A stretch of 44,518 nt of DNA, from positions 1-44,518 of the IMG/VR virus record IMGVR_UViG_3300025536_000022; one strand, given 5' to 3'. Origin of the DNA: a virus. The first letter of the stretch is position 1. Each line of letters begins with the position of its first letter. The translations under genes were made by a program, and so were the position numbers. The notes beneath the pieces are model-generated. The model searched no databases and was not told where the DNA came from. It was given only the letters and a program-made list of their open reading frames with translations. This document shows, one piece after another, positions 1 to 9,108 of the stretch.

Positions 1-50
1 AATCCAGTTTGATTGTAAGTTTCGATAGGTTCATTTAATACATTCTCCAT
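1..50 (-). CDS. Partial reading frame leaving the left edge
   Basis: An ATG at 50-48 on the minus strand opens a frame that stays open to the edge (begins MENVLNEPIETYNQTG). It is divergent from the gene at 188. The fragment is too short to recognise, and its existence mainly suggests that the genome continues to the left. A TAnnTTTG-like element on the minus strand (complement of 55-62) lies only about 4 nt from this ATG, too close for an ordinary leader, so the start is uncertain. Confidence 0.3.
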   Translation of the reverse strand, partial: MENVLNEPIETYNQTG

Positions 51-134
51 TCTCCAAAGTTATTAAATTATATTACAATTCCAATACTTCTCTCAAAGCA
101 CAGACGTCAAAAAGCATTTCTCACAACGCATGGC

Positions 135-157
135 TATCCGCTATAAAATAGCGGATA
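135..157. repeat. Perfect 10-bp inverted repeat (candidate operator)
   Basis: TATCCGCTAT at 135-144 and its exact inverse complement at 148-157 are separated by AAA. The element lies about 30 bp upstream of the ATG at 188. There is no T-tract after it, so a terminator is unlikely. The position suits an operator for a dimeric regulator or a 5' leader hairpin. No TAnnTTTG promoter was seen between 1 and 187 on the plus strand. Confidence 0.6.
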
Positions 158-187
158 TACACCCAAAAACACCGATAAATACAGATT

Positions 188-415
188 ATGATCCCAAAAG
201 TCGAAAACCTATCATATTACAGCAGAAAGGATAATATTCTTATTGCGGTAACTACCGATAATACAGAGATACCGCTAATTAAGTTTAAGGAAAATTTCAC
301 CGACATTGCTTATCTAAAACCTCAAGCATTAGATTACATCAAAAACTACATGAAAATGTGGCCCGGGAACTGGGAAAATATCCACCAACAAAAAAGCCAA
401 TACACATTATTTTAA
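188..415 (+). CDS. Small hypothetical protein, 75 aa
   Basis: This encodes a 75-residue protein beginning MIPKVENLSYY, with no signal peptide or membrane segment. The C-terminal half (KPQALDYIKNYMKMWPGNWENI) looks helical with a Trp-rich end. The family is not recognised. It lies 4 nt upstream of the next gene on the same strand and is probably co-transcribed with it. The start is the first ATG after the 135-157 inverted repeat. The two genes are the only coding content between the left edge and the lipoprotein gene. Confidence 0.6.
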   Translation: MIPKVENLSYYSRKDNILIAVTTDNTEIPLIKFKENFTDIAYLKPQALDYIKNYMKMWPGNWENIHQQKSQYTLF

Positions 416-419
416 TATC

Positions 420-842
420 ATGAAAAAAGAACAATTATACTTTAGAAATGAAGACAGTGAACTATGCTATGGTTTAAAACAGCACTTAGAGGAAGCGTTA
501 GAAGAAGGTTTAGAGACAATTACTTTATTTGAAGCCCATCCAGATCCGGATAAAGATTATTTTTGGTGCCAAAGTGATTCCAGTGTGTGTTTTTCAAATG
601 ATAATCCATGTGGAAAGCATTGTACAGATTATGAACCTAAAAATGGGAAATTTGGCATTTGTAAACATAAATCACACTGTTATACATGGGGCAAAAAAGA
701 GAAGTTTAATGTACAAACCGGTGAAAAAATCCCAATGGAATACCGATGTGAAATATGCGGCGACTTAGATAAAACCCCTACAAAATGTACCACAGCAGCT
801 AATTGTTTAAATGTTCCGTTAGTTCAAGAAAAATCAGTGTAA
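420..842 (+). CDS. Cys-rich, probably zinc-binding protein, 140 aa
   Basis: This 140-residue protein has an acidic helical N-terminus (about residues 10-45) and then a Cys-rich region. Visible pairs include WC..VC, PCGKHC, GICKHKSHC, RCEIC and KC..NC. This many Cys and His residues in CxxC/CxxxC spacing suggests structural zinc sites. No catalytic motif is recognised. It starts 4 nt after the previous gene. It could be an early accessory or host-interaction protein, but the sequence does not say which. The overlapping frame at 529-768 is a shadow. Confidence 0.65.
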   Translation: MKKEQLYFRNEDSELCYGLKQHLEEALEEGLETITLFEAHPDPDKDYFWCQSDSSVCFSNDNPCGKHCTDYEPKNGKFGICKHKSHCYTWGKKEKFNVQTGEKIPMEYRCEICGDLDKTPTKCTTAANCLNVPLVQEKSV

Positions 843-875
843 AATTAAATTTACATTCTTAAAGTAATAATTTTC

Positions 876-883
876 TACATTTG
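876..883 (+). promoter_or_regulatory. Bacteroidota -7 promoter element TACATTTG
   Basis: TACATTTG matches the Bacteroidota TAnnTTTG -7 box exactly. It lies 20 bp upstream of the lipoprotein ATG at 904. No good TTG -33 box is present at the expected distance, so strength is uncertain. Confidence 0.6.
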
Positions 884-903
884 TATTAATAAAACCGCTT
901 TTT

Positions 904-1353
904 ATGAAAAAAATATTTCTTATCTCTATCTTTATTTTAACTGTCGGTTGTTCTTCTGATTCTAATTCAGATACCAACAGTGATGAAACCGTTTCAGTTG
1001 TAAGCGACATTGCCGGTCAATGGAAACTATCTGGAATTTATGCTAACAATAGTAATAGTAATATTGCTACCGAATGTGAGTTACTTTACGGTGAATTTCA
1101 ATTTGCTTCAACTGCAGTGGAAAAAAGAGGTTTTTCCGGAAGCACATGCACCGATCAAACTTATACTTACTCAAGCTATAACATTGTTGATGGTCAACTT
1201 AGAACAACGAGAAATGATGTTGAAACCCGTTACTACGTCAAAAAAAATGGCAATGTATTGTCTTTGACAAAATTTTATACAAAGGCACTAAATTCAGAAC
1301 CAATCGTTGTGCCAACAGCTGATCAAAAAACTAATAAGTATTCTTTACAATAA
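904..1353 (+). CDS. Lipocalin-like lipoprotein, 149 aa (moron-like)
   Basis: The N-terminus MKKIFLISIFILTVGCSSD is a lipoprotein signal peptide with lipobox LTVGC, so Cys16 would be lipidated. After the Cys comes an acidic Ser/Asp linker (residues 17-28), of the kind that can direct surface exposure in Flavobacteriia. From about residue 36 (IAGQWKLSGIY) the pattern resembles small lipocalin-like lipoproteins of Bacteroidota: a GxW strand, a conserved Cys, then beta strands. It has its own promoter (876-883) and a terminator right after it. It is likely expressed in the infected cell as an envelope protein, possibly in exclusion of other phages; that role is inference. Confidence 0.75.
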   Translation: MKKIFLISIFILTVGCSSDSNSDTNSDETVSVVSDIAGQWKLSGIYANNSNSNIATECELLYGEFQFASTAVEKRGFSGSTCTDQTYTYSSYNIVDGQLRTTRNDVETRYYVKKNGNVLSLTKFYTKALNSEPIVVPTADQKTNKYSLQ

Positions 1354-1408
1354 ATCATTATCTTTGAACAAATACATGATTTTAATCAGGTCTAGTATTT
1401 GAAATCAC

Positions 1409-1438
1409 AAAAAAAGAGGTCAAACGACCTCTTTTTTA
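1409..1438. terminator. Bidirectional intrinsic terminator
   Basis: Stem GAGGTC (1416-1421) and GACCTC (1426-1431), loop AAAC, flanked by A7 on the left and T6 on the right, so it can end transcription from both sides. It separates the convergent lipoprotein gene (+) and giant ejection protein gene (-). The stop codon of the latter (TAA, complement of 1436-1438) falls inside the U-tract. Confidence 0.9.
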
Positions 1439-4400
1439 TTGCTCTGATTTAAGCAGCTTACTGTATTCAAGTTTTACTTGCGGTGTCAATATTCCGCCTG
1501 CTCTTTTCATTTGCTTGTAAATATTAGTACCGTCTTCGCTTCCATCAAAAATATTACCGTAATGATACATTATCATTAAAGCTTTAGCCTCAGCATCTTG
1601 CTCATATTTTATATCCAAAATATTACTGTCAATATTTTTAAGTTTGATTTTGTCTTTAATTTTATTGACTAATCTTTTACGATCATTAGGTTCTAATTCC
1701 TGTAACTTGCTATTTAATTCATCCCTAGAAATTTCCTTGTTGATATAATCTTTAGCAAGTTTATTAAACTCAGCTTTTTGACGATAATTCTCAGCCTTAA
1801 TTTTGTCTAATTTGTCTTCAAGGTCTTCTCTAGTTTCTAATTTTCTATTAAAATCAGATGAATAGCTTACAACTCTTTTACCGGTTGATTTATAAATTGT
1901 CTTAAACAAGTCTTTTCCAATCGATTTCAAATCTTTATCAGACGCTATAGCATCTGCACCACCATACAATACCCCAACAAATGGATTAGTGTTTGGAGAA
2001 GTAATCAAACTTTCTACAAATGCTTTTGAGCGGACCGGAGAAAGGCCATGTTTTTCACCTAGTTTTTTGTAAAAATCCTCAGTGCTTTTCATGTTAATTC
2101 CTTCTACAGATTTTGGAACTTTACCAATATCATTCGATAATGGCTGCTCACGGAAAAAATCATATCCAGTCGCGTAAGTTAAAGTAGCTTTTATCATAGG
2201 CGTCCTAGTAAAAAAACCTTGAGGACTTGTTACATCAAACGGAGCAACATTACTGTTAAAAGTAAACAAAGCATCTTCTGTTATTCTCGATGTGCTTTTT
2301 GTCTCTTTTCCGGCCACTTTACGAATAACATTAGTGTAAATATCATCTGTAACAGAAATTACAGGAGAAAGCTCCTGAGCCTTTGCAATTTTCAATACCT
2401 GATACTCTCCGTCTTCATTTTTTTTACCAGTTACAATATTCATGTACTTTGATTTCTGATATCGGCTTATACCGGACATTGCATCCAGATAAATATCATA
2501 AGCCGATTTATCGTCATCATCATCTTTATTAGCTGAAATTAAGGCCAGGGAAATACCTATTGGAACAGCAGAAGCCATTGTAGCAATTTGCAAAATTTTT
2601 GAAGTTGTTTTTACCGGATCTTTTTCTAAAGTAGAAATAGCAACGCGACCACCTTGGAAAGCAACGTTGATATATGGAATAACACTTTCCAAGTCCTTAG
2701 TAATATATCCACCTTGGTTAAAATCCAAAATACCCCTTGCATTTGCTACTGCATTATTGTAAATATCGTCAAGCTGCTGCTTGTCTGTAACTTGAGAAAT
2801 ATTATCAATTCCCAATTCCTTTAATTGATTCTGAATACTTCTTTGGAAAATACCAAGTCTGAACATTACCTCACTGTAGGCAGAAATTTTATGTAATGTT
2901 AGCTTTGAAAATACAGATTTTGCAACGTCTTTCGTATTAGGAGAAATTGATTTATCAATAAGTTGACCAAGCAAGCTTTCTTTTTTTAACTTACCTTGAG
3001 AACTTAAAAAGTCCATGGCTCCACCATACTCAAAATATTTTTTTACAATTTCGCTATCTGAGTTTCGAATTTCTTTAATCGATTTTAAAACGTCTTTTGC
3101 GACCTGAATCATAGCTTTAGGAACAAAACCACTATATTGATCTGAAAAAGTTACCGTAAACATAAAATCCCTTGGTGTATTTACAATTGGGAAAGCCGGG
3201 TTGTTTCCGGTAGCAATACCTTTTACCAAAGCAGAACCAGAAGCATAAGAAATAAACTCTTTTGCCTGGTTACTCAAAAATCCATCAATGTTATCATTCC
3301 AAGATTCATGCAAATCCTTTTCTACAAAAAATTCATTACGCTGCCCATCGACATAGTAATACATTTTAGCAAAATTTAATGGAGTTTTTTCAATTTCATA
3401 TTTTGGGTTTCCATTGTCGGTAAAACCAACAATAGGATTATCAATTATTTTTGAACTTAACTCTTTGAAATACTTATAAAATCTAACATCGTCGCCCGTT
3501 AAATTATTTTCATCAAGAGATTCAAATCGCTGTTTTGCCTTCGGAAATTCATCGGTTATAAATCGCTTATTGATATTGTTTTTGGCCATAGCTTTTGTTC
3601 TGGCCAATAATGAATTTGTCAATAGCCATTCAGAATTTAATACCAAACTATTAGCGTCACCCTCAGACATCGATTTAATTTGGTCCGAACTTAAACCACC
3701 AGTATCATTGTTATTGGTTCTCTTTCCGGAATCTAAATCACCATCAAAATCGGTTACAAATTGAAGAAAAACACGAGGTTGATAATCTATATCTTGTAAC
3801 GAATCAAATGAGGCTTGAGAAATCAAACCATTTTCGAGCATATCCTCTAATAAAGATTTGTAAACCTTAAAATATTCATCTGCACGTTTGGATAAATCAT
3901 TGAATTTCTCAGTACCCAATTCTTCTTCAAGCTTTAACAAAAACTTTTCTGATTTTAAACCGTCAATAAAATTTGGATGTGTTACCGGTTCCAACCCTCT
4001 TGATTGACGGTTATTGTCAATAGCAATAAATCGCTTGGCCTGAATAATTTCATCAAGAGCATTTCTTTCTTTTACAGTAAGTTTACGATAAATTTTATCA
4101 TAAGCTTCTTCAAACAATATCTTTGCTTTACCGGAAGCGCCATGAGCATTTATGATAAGATTTTTGGTGTTTTTTAACCCTGATTTATCAAGTAATCTTT
4201 TTGCTAAGTACTGTCGGTCCGTAAAACGTGAAATGAATTTACGGTACTGTTCGCGAATAATTTCCTTGGGAGTTTTTTTATTAGCAAGTTCTGTTCTCGC
4301 CTTGTTGAATGTATCTTTTACTTCATTATAGGCATCTTCCTCAGATATAGTTTCTGAAAGTGCACGATTCAGTTTGTTTTCAGTCTGACGACTACCAATT

Positions 4401-7400
4401 CCTGATTGAATATCACTGATTTTACCAAGAAAATCTCTCTCAAAATTTTGTTCAAAATCTTGTTGCTCCGAACGACTTAGATTTTTATACCAATCAGTAT
4501 TTTTCACAGCATCAATACCAGCCTGAATAATTCCGGCCGCATCTTCCAGTCTTGCAACAGCTAACTTCATAGCTTTAATAGCCACTTTTGCTACTACAAT
4601 TGGGATACCCATGGAAAGATTTTCTTTCCCAAATTGGTCTAAATCATTTTCTGCTTGGTCTAACCATTTTTTAATATCCTCTAAACTGGAACTTTTATTG
4701 ATTTTCCCTTTATTTTCAATTGCATTTTCAACACGAGGCTTTACAACATTCTCTGCAACATCTGGATTCTTTTCTACCAAAGTTGCCGAACGTCCGGATT
4801 CAATAGCTTGCTCACCGGTAACTCCGCTACCGGCAAATGGATCTAATATTTCTTCACCTTCAAATGTAGATTGTTGAATCAATGCACGTAGAAGTTCTTT
4901 TGGTTTTTCAGTTTGATAACTGTTCCTAACGCTTGGCCTGATAAAACGGAAATTAAGATTTACCGGTATTTCTCCTTCTCTTGCATTACCACTTTTTGTA
5001 ACCAGGATTAATCGTTCCGGCTTGGCAACTTCTCCGCGAACATTAGTTACCGGAGATCCATCTTTAAAAGTTTTTTGATAGCCACCTTCTCCAATTACTT
5101 TAAATCCAGCATCAATAACCCCATCGACGTATTTTTGCATATCATTTTGTGCCGTCTGAGCACCCGATAGCATAACGTAAACATGGTTGTCATCATCAAC
5201 CATTTTAGAAACATTTTTCATGAGTTTGGCAAAAGCCTCCGGCATGATAAAATCGTATTGTTTGATTCCTCTATTTCCACCAATTAGTGCACGGCTAAAA
5301 TATGCAGGGTCAAGAAATACCATATCAAATTTACGTCCTTCCTCGGCCATTCTTTCAGTGACTTCAACAGCGTCACCAGCCTCAATCCATGCAGTCTGTT
5401 TACCGTCAGAAGTTTTGAGAACGTAAACACCTTTGTCAACACGCTCAAAAGTTCCATCCTTGGCGCCAACGCCCAATATTCTACGAACATTCGGCTCAAG
5501 AATTCCGGTTTGCTCTGCAATCTCTTTTATGCTTTTGGCATCATTACCAATAGCATCTTTTACTTGTTCTCTTTGGGATTTTGGTTGTTCGCCCTTTCGG
5601 CCAACTGGCTCTCCACGTGTTTCTTGTAATCCGGATTCGAATCCGCTTGCTTGTGGATCTTGGATATCACCGCCGCTCTCTCGGACTGGGATAGTTTGAT
5701 TTGTTTCTTGTTCTCGGAATTTTTCATAATCGTTCATCAAAGATAATAATTCTTCATCTGTATATTGATACAAAAGTTCTTCATTTTGAAATCTTTCTTT
5801 CTTTTCTGTAAGTTGATCAATAGCTTTTTTTAAATACTTTTCTGAGGCAGGTAAACCAGTTGCATTTGTAAAAGCTTGCTTCAATGCATCAATTTTGGCC
5901 TTTTTACCGCTATTAAGAAAAGACAATGCGCCAGAAGGATTTTCATTTATGAAATCAATAACATCTTGTTCGCTAATACGAGGGCTATTCGCGTTATAAT
6001 CTCCAAAAGCTTCTATTTCTGCTGACATCGCTATTTCATCAATGCCTCTACCTTGACCTTTTTTCGAAAAATATTTTAATGCTATACTTCTGTTGATATT
6101 ATTTCTATCTCCAAATTGATTATAGCTACTTGGCTCAACACCTTTTTCTCCTAAAGCTTCTGCAATAGCAACAGATTTATAATCGAGGCCTTCTTTAGCA
6201 TCAGATACTTTAACCCAACTCAATGTTTCAGCTATTTCTGCCGGATTTTCTGAATTTTTAGCCACGTCCTCCGCATAAGTATCATATTCAACAAGGAAAT
6301 TTTCAATAGCTGATTTTCCAGTTGTAAAATCAAAACTATCAGCATGCAAATCAAAAACTTTACTTGGAATAGATTTTCCTTTCGTTTCTGTTTTAGGATT
6401 TCCATCTTTATCAGTGGCTATCCAACCACCATTCTCAAATTTATAGTTATACTTTCCAACAGTTATTTCCTTTGGCTTTACGTCATTTTCAATTTGACTT
6501 GCTCCATTTCCAGCGGCGGATTGTAGTTCGTTACCTTTCCCTTGTATTCCTTCTGGGTTATCACCAGTTCGAACGTCTGCATTAGTAACAGTAATTCCTG
6601 CATTTTGTCCTTCATTGTTAATTTCATTTTGAGGGGAATTTACCTGTGTTTCTGAACCATTTTGTTGAGCTTCATTTATTGTTTGAGGGAAATTACCCTC
6701 ACTTTCATTCTTTTTTGATTCAGAATAAATTTGATTAGCCCTATCAGTAACCATTTCATTGGTAATCTCGATATTTTTTGTTCCATCTGGATTTAATTCG
6801 TTAACCAAATCCTCCATGGCCTGACGTTTAATTTTTTCTTGCTCTTGAATTGGTAAGACATCTACAACAGAAGTTCTACCTAACAATACATTCTGACGTT
6901 TATCGTAAATATCCCGGTATTCTTCCTCTAAAGCTTTGATTAGTTCAGATTTGTTTTTGAGTTTGCTATTCAAATCAATTTCGCGAGCTTGAGCCTTGAT
7001 TTCACCGGCTTTTTTATTCAAAAATTTTACTTCTTCAAACAATTCATCCGGCATAGAACCAATTTTATCTATGGCATTTGCCATGATTTTTGATGAAGAA
7101 GAAGTTAATTTTTCAATTTGTTTTTGAATAACCTCTCTATCAGAATCCGTTAAACCCTCCATTTCTAAAGATTTTGAAAACTCAATAATCTTTCGGGAAT
7201 TTTCATCAAGTAAAGCTAAATCTTCTTTATTTTGAAATGGTCTAACAATGGCACCTGCCACATGCGGAGCAGTCTTTAGTATCGAAGTTAATGTAAAAGT
7301 ATCTTTAAAAACTTTGCCGGTATTGTCTAACAAACCAACATTGTTTTTCCCTAAGATATACTTGTCGGTAAAGTTTTGAGTAAATTGAGTAAATTCCTCC

Positions 7401-9106
7401 CCGGCCAACTCCTTACTCATATCAACACCGTAATCTTTTGCCCATGCAATAGCTCTATCCTTTGCTGATTTTTTCAATAATTCCGGAGCTGAATTTTCAA
7501 CAGCTTTTAAAACACGGCTACCATTTTTTAAAATAGAGTATGTTGGTATTTCGGAAATGACTTCTGAACCACCATATAAAAGAGGCGCCACAGCCATTTG
7601 CATTGGAGTATAGTTTGCTTTACCCTGCAAAACTTCTTCATTCATTTCAGCATACTTTTGACCGGTAGAAGAAGCTCCTAAAAGTGCCAGTCCACGTGTT
7701 CCTGTAGATGTCGCTGCTAAAATAGGAAGTTGACTTGCTACTAAATCAGTAGCATAATTTACAAATCCTTCAATGCTTTCAATACTCTCAACAGGTTTTC
7801 TTAGTTTTTCTCTTTCAAAGTTTAGCTTTTGGCGTAAACCAGCACTGTCTTTATTGTATTTTTCCATGGCCGCATTCCAGGAATCATCATTGCTTTTTCC
7901 GCTAATGTTACCTACAACATTACCCCACCACATATAACCATCGTTCAAACCTTGTAGTAAATCACCAAATCCAATACCAACAGTTTTTGCTAAATTTGCC
8001 CAGTCTCTATTCTCTCTACGGAACAAATCAAGTTCTTGTTCTGCAGTACCTAAATCACTCTTGTCTTTTAATAAACTATCGTAATTTTTTTGCGCTGTAT
8101 TGCTTATCTCTTGAAGTTCATTCAATAAGTTAATGCCTTCTGAAATACTATCTTCTGGAATTGGTTCTCCCGATTTTCTCGCTAAATCTATTCTTGATTG
8201 AATTTCCTTGTAGGCCTTATATTTTTCTGCAAAATCAGATTTTAAAACAGATTGTACATTAAGTTTTCTTTTAGTCGATTCATTAAGATTTATAATATCA
8301 TCATAACGATCTAACTCTAAAACTTTTTTGTCGTTTTGAGGTAAATTATCAAGGAATGAATTTGCTTTATCTACATAGACATTTAAGCGCTCAGAATCAA
8401 GATATTTTTTCTCAGCTCTTATTTTAATTTCTTCTTGAGATAACTTTTCTTTACTCTTTACCGCTTCCGTTTTAACCTCTTTGATGTATTTGTCAAGCGG
8501 ATCAGTAGAAAGCTTCCAAGCTTCTTTTGTAGATTCATCAGCACCAAAACCAACAACATCCATTAATCCATTCCAGGTTCTTTTTAAACCTGTTTCAACA
8601 CCATTGAGAAAACCGCGATTATTTACCTCGTCAGAAATCCTTTTTTTAATTGCTTCATCTTCCTCTGGGGAAATTTTTGTAGCAGCTCTAAAGTAAGATG
8701 TAAGCTCTTTTTCTCTTTGTTTTTTTGCATCTAAGAAATCACCAACCGGGCCTTTCATTTCTTTCCCGGTTGCCTGATTTATATAAGTGGTTTTGGCAAC
8801 TTTGTAGTTTGCATTAGAATTATCTTGTGGAGCTCCGTACAAATCCTTACTAAACTCAGGGTCATTTTTTGGAGCTGTAGTTTTTTCACCGGCCAATCTA
8901 TATTTTGGAGTACCCGATGAACCATCTGTCGGTTCCGAATCCGATTTTTTCCCAGGAGAAGTATCTTTTGATTTTTGATTTTTTTTTTTATCATCAACAA
9001 CTTCAAATGGTTTATTTGGATCAAACTTTGGTTTATCCTCATTTACTGGTTGAAATGGCTTATTAGGGTCAAAAGGGGGTTTAGTTAAATCTGTATTTTC
9101 TACCAT
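1436..9106 (-). CDS. Giant polyvalent ejection protein with wHTH-methyltransferase module, 2556 aa
   Basis: This is the last of three putative virion-carried proteins injected with the DNA. Residues 8-40 hold two copies of an FDPNKPF motif common at the N-terminus of such proteins. About 440-560 is rich in small and hydrophobic residues and may cross a membrane. About 1175-1230 is a winged helix-turn-helix (SIKEIAEQTGILEPNVRRIL). It is followed by a DNA amino-methyltransferase with motif IV DPAY at 1266 and SAM motif I DPFAGSG at 1422, the beta-class order. From about 1850 to 2130 the text (NPAFPIVNTPRDF; ARGILDFNQGGYITKD; PYINVAFQGGR) resembles LPD38-type regions of large polyvalent proteins. 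The likely role is protection and establishment of the entering genome. DPAY instead of DPPY leaves activity uncertain. It starts 2 nt after the homing endonuclease gene. Confidence 0.85.
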   Translation of the reverse strand: MVENTDLTKPPFDPNKPFQPVNEDKPKFDPNKPFEVVDDKKKNQKSKDTSPGKKSDSEPTDGSSGTPKYRLAGEKTTAPKNDPEFSKDLYGAPQDNSNANYKVAKTTYINQATGKEMKGPVGDFLDAKKQREKELTSYFRAATKISPEEDEAIKKRISDEVNNRGFLNGVETGLKRTWNGLMDVVGFGADESTKEAWKLSTDPLDKYIKEVKTEAVKSKEKLSQEEIKIRAEKKYLDSERLNVYVDKANSFLDNLPQNDKKVLELDRYDDIINLNESTKRKLNVQSVLKSDFAEKYKAYKEIQSRIDLARKSGEPIPEDSISEGINLLNELQEISNTAQKNYDSLLKDKSDLGTAEQELDLFRRENRDWANLAKTVGIGFGDLLQGLNDGYMWWGNVVGNISGKSNDDSWNAAMEKYNKDSAGLRQKLNFEREKLRKPVESIESIEGFVNYATDLVASQLPILAATSTGTRGLALLGASSTGQKYAEMNEEVLQGKANYTPMQMAVAPLLYGGSEVISEIPTYSILKNGSRVLKAVENSAPELLKKSAKDRAIAWAKDYGVDMSKELAGEEFTQFTQNFTDKYILGKNNVGLLDNTGKVFKDTFTLTSILKTAPHVAGAIVRPFQNKEDLALLDENSRKIIEFSKSLEMEGLTDSDREVIQKQIEKLTSSSSKIMANAIDKIGSMPDELFEEVKFLNKKAGEIKAQAREIDLNSKLKNKSELIKALEEEYRDIYDKRQNVLLGRTSVVDVLPIQEQEKIKRQAMEDLVNELNPDGTKNIEITNEMVTDRANQIYSESKKNESEGNFPQTINEAQQNGSETQVNSPQNEINNEGQNAGITVTNADVRTGDNPEGIQGKGNELQSAAGNGASQIENDVKPKEITVGKYNYKFENGGWIATDKDGNPKTETKGKSIPSKVFDLHADSFDFTTGKSAIENFLVEYDTYAEDVAKNSENPAEIAETLSWVKVSDAKEGLDYKSVAIAEALGEKGVEPSSYNQFGDRNNINRSIALKYFSKKGQGRGIDEIAMSAEIEAFGDYNANSPRISEQDVIDFINENPSGALSFLNSGKKAKIDALKQAFTNATGLPASEKYLKKAIDQLTEKKERFQNEELLYQYTDEELLSLMNDYEKFREQETNQTIPVRESGGDIQDPQASGFESGLQETRGEPVGRKGEQPKSQREQVKDAIGNDAKSIKEIAEQTGILEPNVRRILGVGAKDGTFERVDKGVYVLKTSDGKQTAWIEAGDAVEVTERMAEEGRKFDMVFLDPAYFSRALIGGNRGIKQYDFIMPEAFAKLMKNVSKMVDDDNHVYVMLSGAQTAQNDMQKYVDGVIDAGFKVIGEGGYQKTFKDGSPVTNVRGEVAKPERLILVTKSGNAREGEIPVNLNFRFIRPSVRNSYQTEKPKELLRALIQQSTFEGEEILDPFAGSGVTGEQAIESGRSATLVEKNPDVAENVVKPRVENAIENKGKINKSSSLEDIKKWLDQAENDLDQFGKENLSMGIPIVVAKVAIKAMKLAVARLEDAAGIIQAGIDAVKNTDWYKNLSRSEQQDFEQNFERDFLGKISDIQSGIGSRQTENKLNRALSETISEEDAYNEVKDTFNKARTELANKKTPKEIIREQYRKFISRFTDRQYLAKRLLDKSGLKNTKNLIINAHGASGKAKILFEEAYDKIYRKLTVKERNALDEIIQAKRFIAIDNNRQSRGLEPVTHPNFIDGLKSEKFLLKLEEELGTEKFNDLSKRADEYFKVYKSLLEDMLENGLISQASFDSLQDIDYQPRVFLQFVTDFDGDLDSGKRTNNNDTGGLSSDQIKSMSEGDANSLVLNSEWLLTNSLLARTKAMAKNNINKRFITDEFPKAKQRFESLDENNLTGDDVRFYKYFKELSSKIIDNPIVGFTDNGNPKYEIEKTPLNFAKMYYYVDGQRNEFFVEKDLHESWNDNIDGFLSNQAKEFISYASGSALVKGIATGNNPAFPIVNTPRDFMFTVTFSDQYSGFVPKAMIQVAKDVLKSIKEIRNSDSEIVKKYFEYGGAMDFLSSQGKLKKESLLGQLIDKSISPNTKDVAKSVFSKLTLHKISAYSEVMFRLGIFQRSIQNQLKELGIDNISQVTDKQQLDDIYNNAVANARGILDFNQGGYITKDLESVIPYINVAFQGGRVAISTLEKDPVKTTSKILQIATMASAVPIGISLALISANKDDDDDKSAYDIYLDAMSGISRYQKSKYMNIVTGKKNEDGEYQVLKIAKAQELSPVISVTDDIYTNVIRKVAGKETKSTSRITEDALFTFNSNVAPFDVTSPQGFFTRTPMIKATLTYATGYDFFREQPLSNDIGKVPKSVEGINMKSTEDFYKKLGEKHGLSPVRSKAFVESLITSPNTNPFVGVLYGGADAIASDKDLKSIGKDLFKTIYKSTGKRVVSYSSDFNRKLETREDLEDKLDKIKAENYRQKAEFNKLAKDYINKEISRDELNSKLQELEPNDRKRLVNKIKDKIKLKNIDSNILDIKYEQDAEAKALMIMYHYGNIFDGSEDGTNIYKQMKRAGGILTPQVKLEYSKLLKSEQ

Positions 9107-9108
9107 TT

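Noticed and set aside
55-62. TAnnTTTG-like minus-strand element before the left-edge frame
   Set aside because: It lies about 4 nt from the ATG, so it would give no leader; likely chance in AT-rich DNA.
529-768. Second frame inside the Cys-rich 420-842 gene
   Set aside because: Overlapping in another frame with no coupling or motif; the longer Cys-rich frame explains the DNA.
5284-5699. Reading frames opposite and alongside the giant ejection gene near 5284-5699
   Set aside because: They lie inside the 2556-aa frame, whose methyltransferase motifs are clear; the other frames show no motifs.
1436-9106. Giant protein as a virion RNA polymerase
   Set aside because: No DxDGD or other double-psi-barrel polymerase motif was seen; methyltransferase and LPD-like features explain it better.
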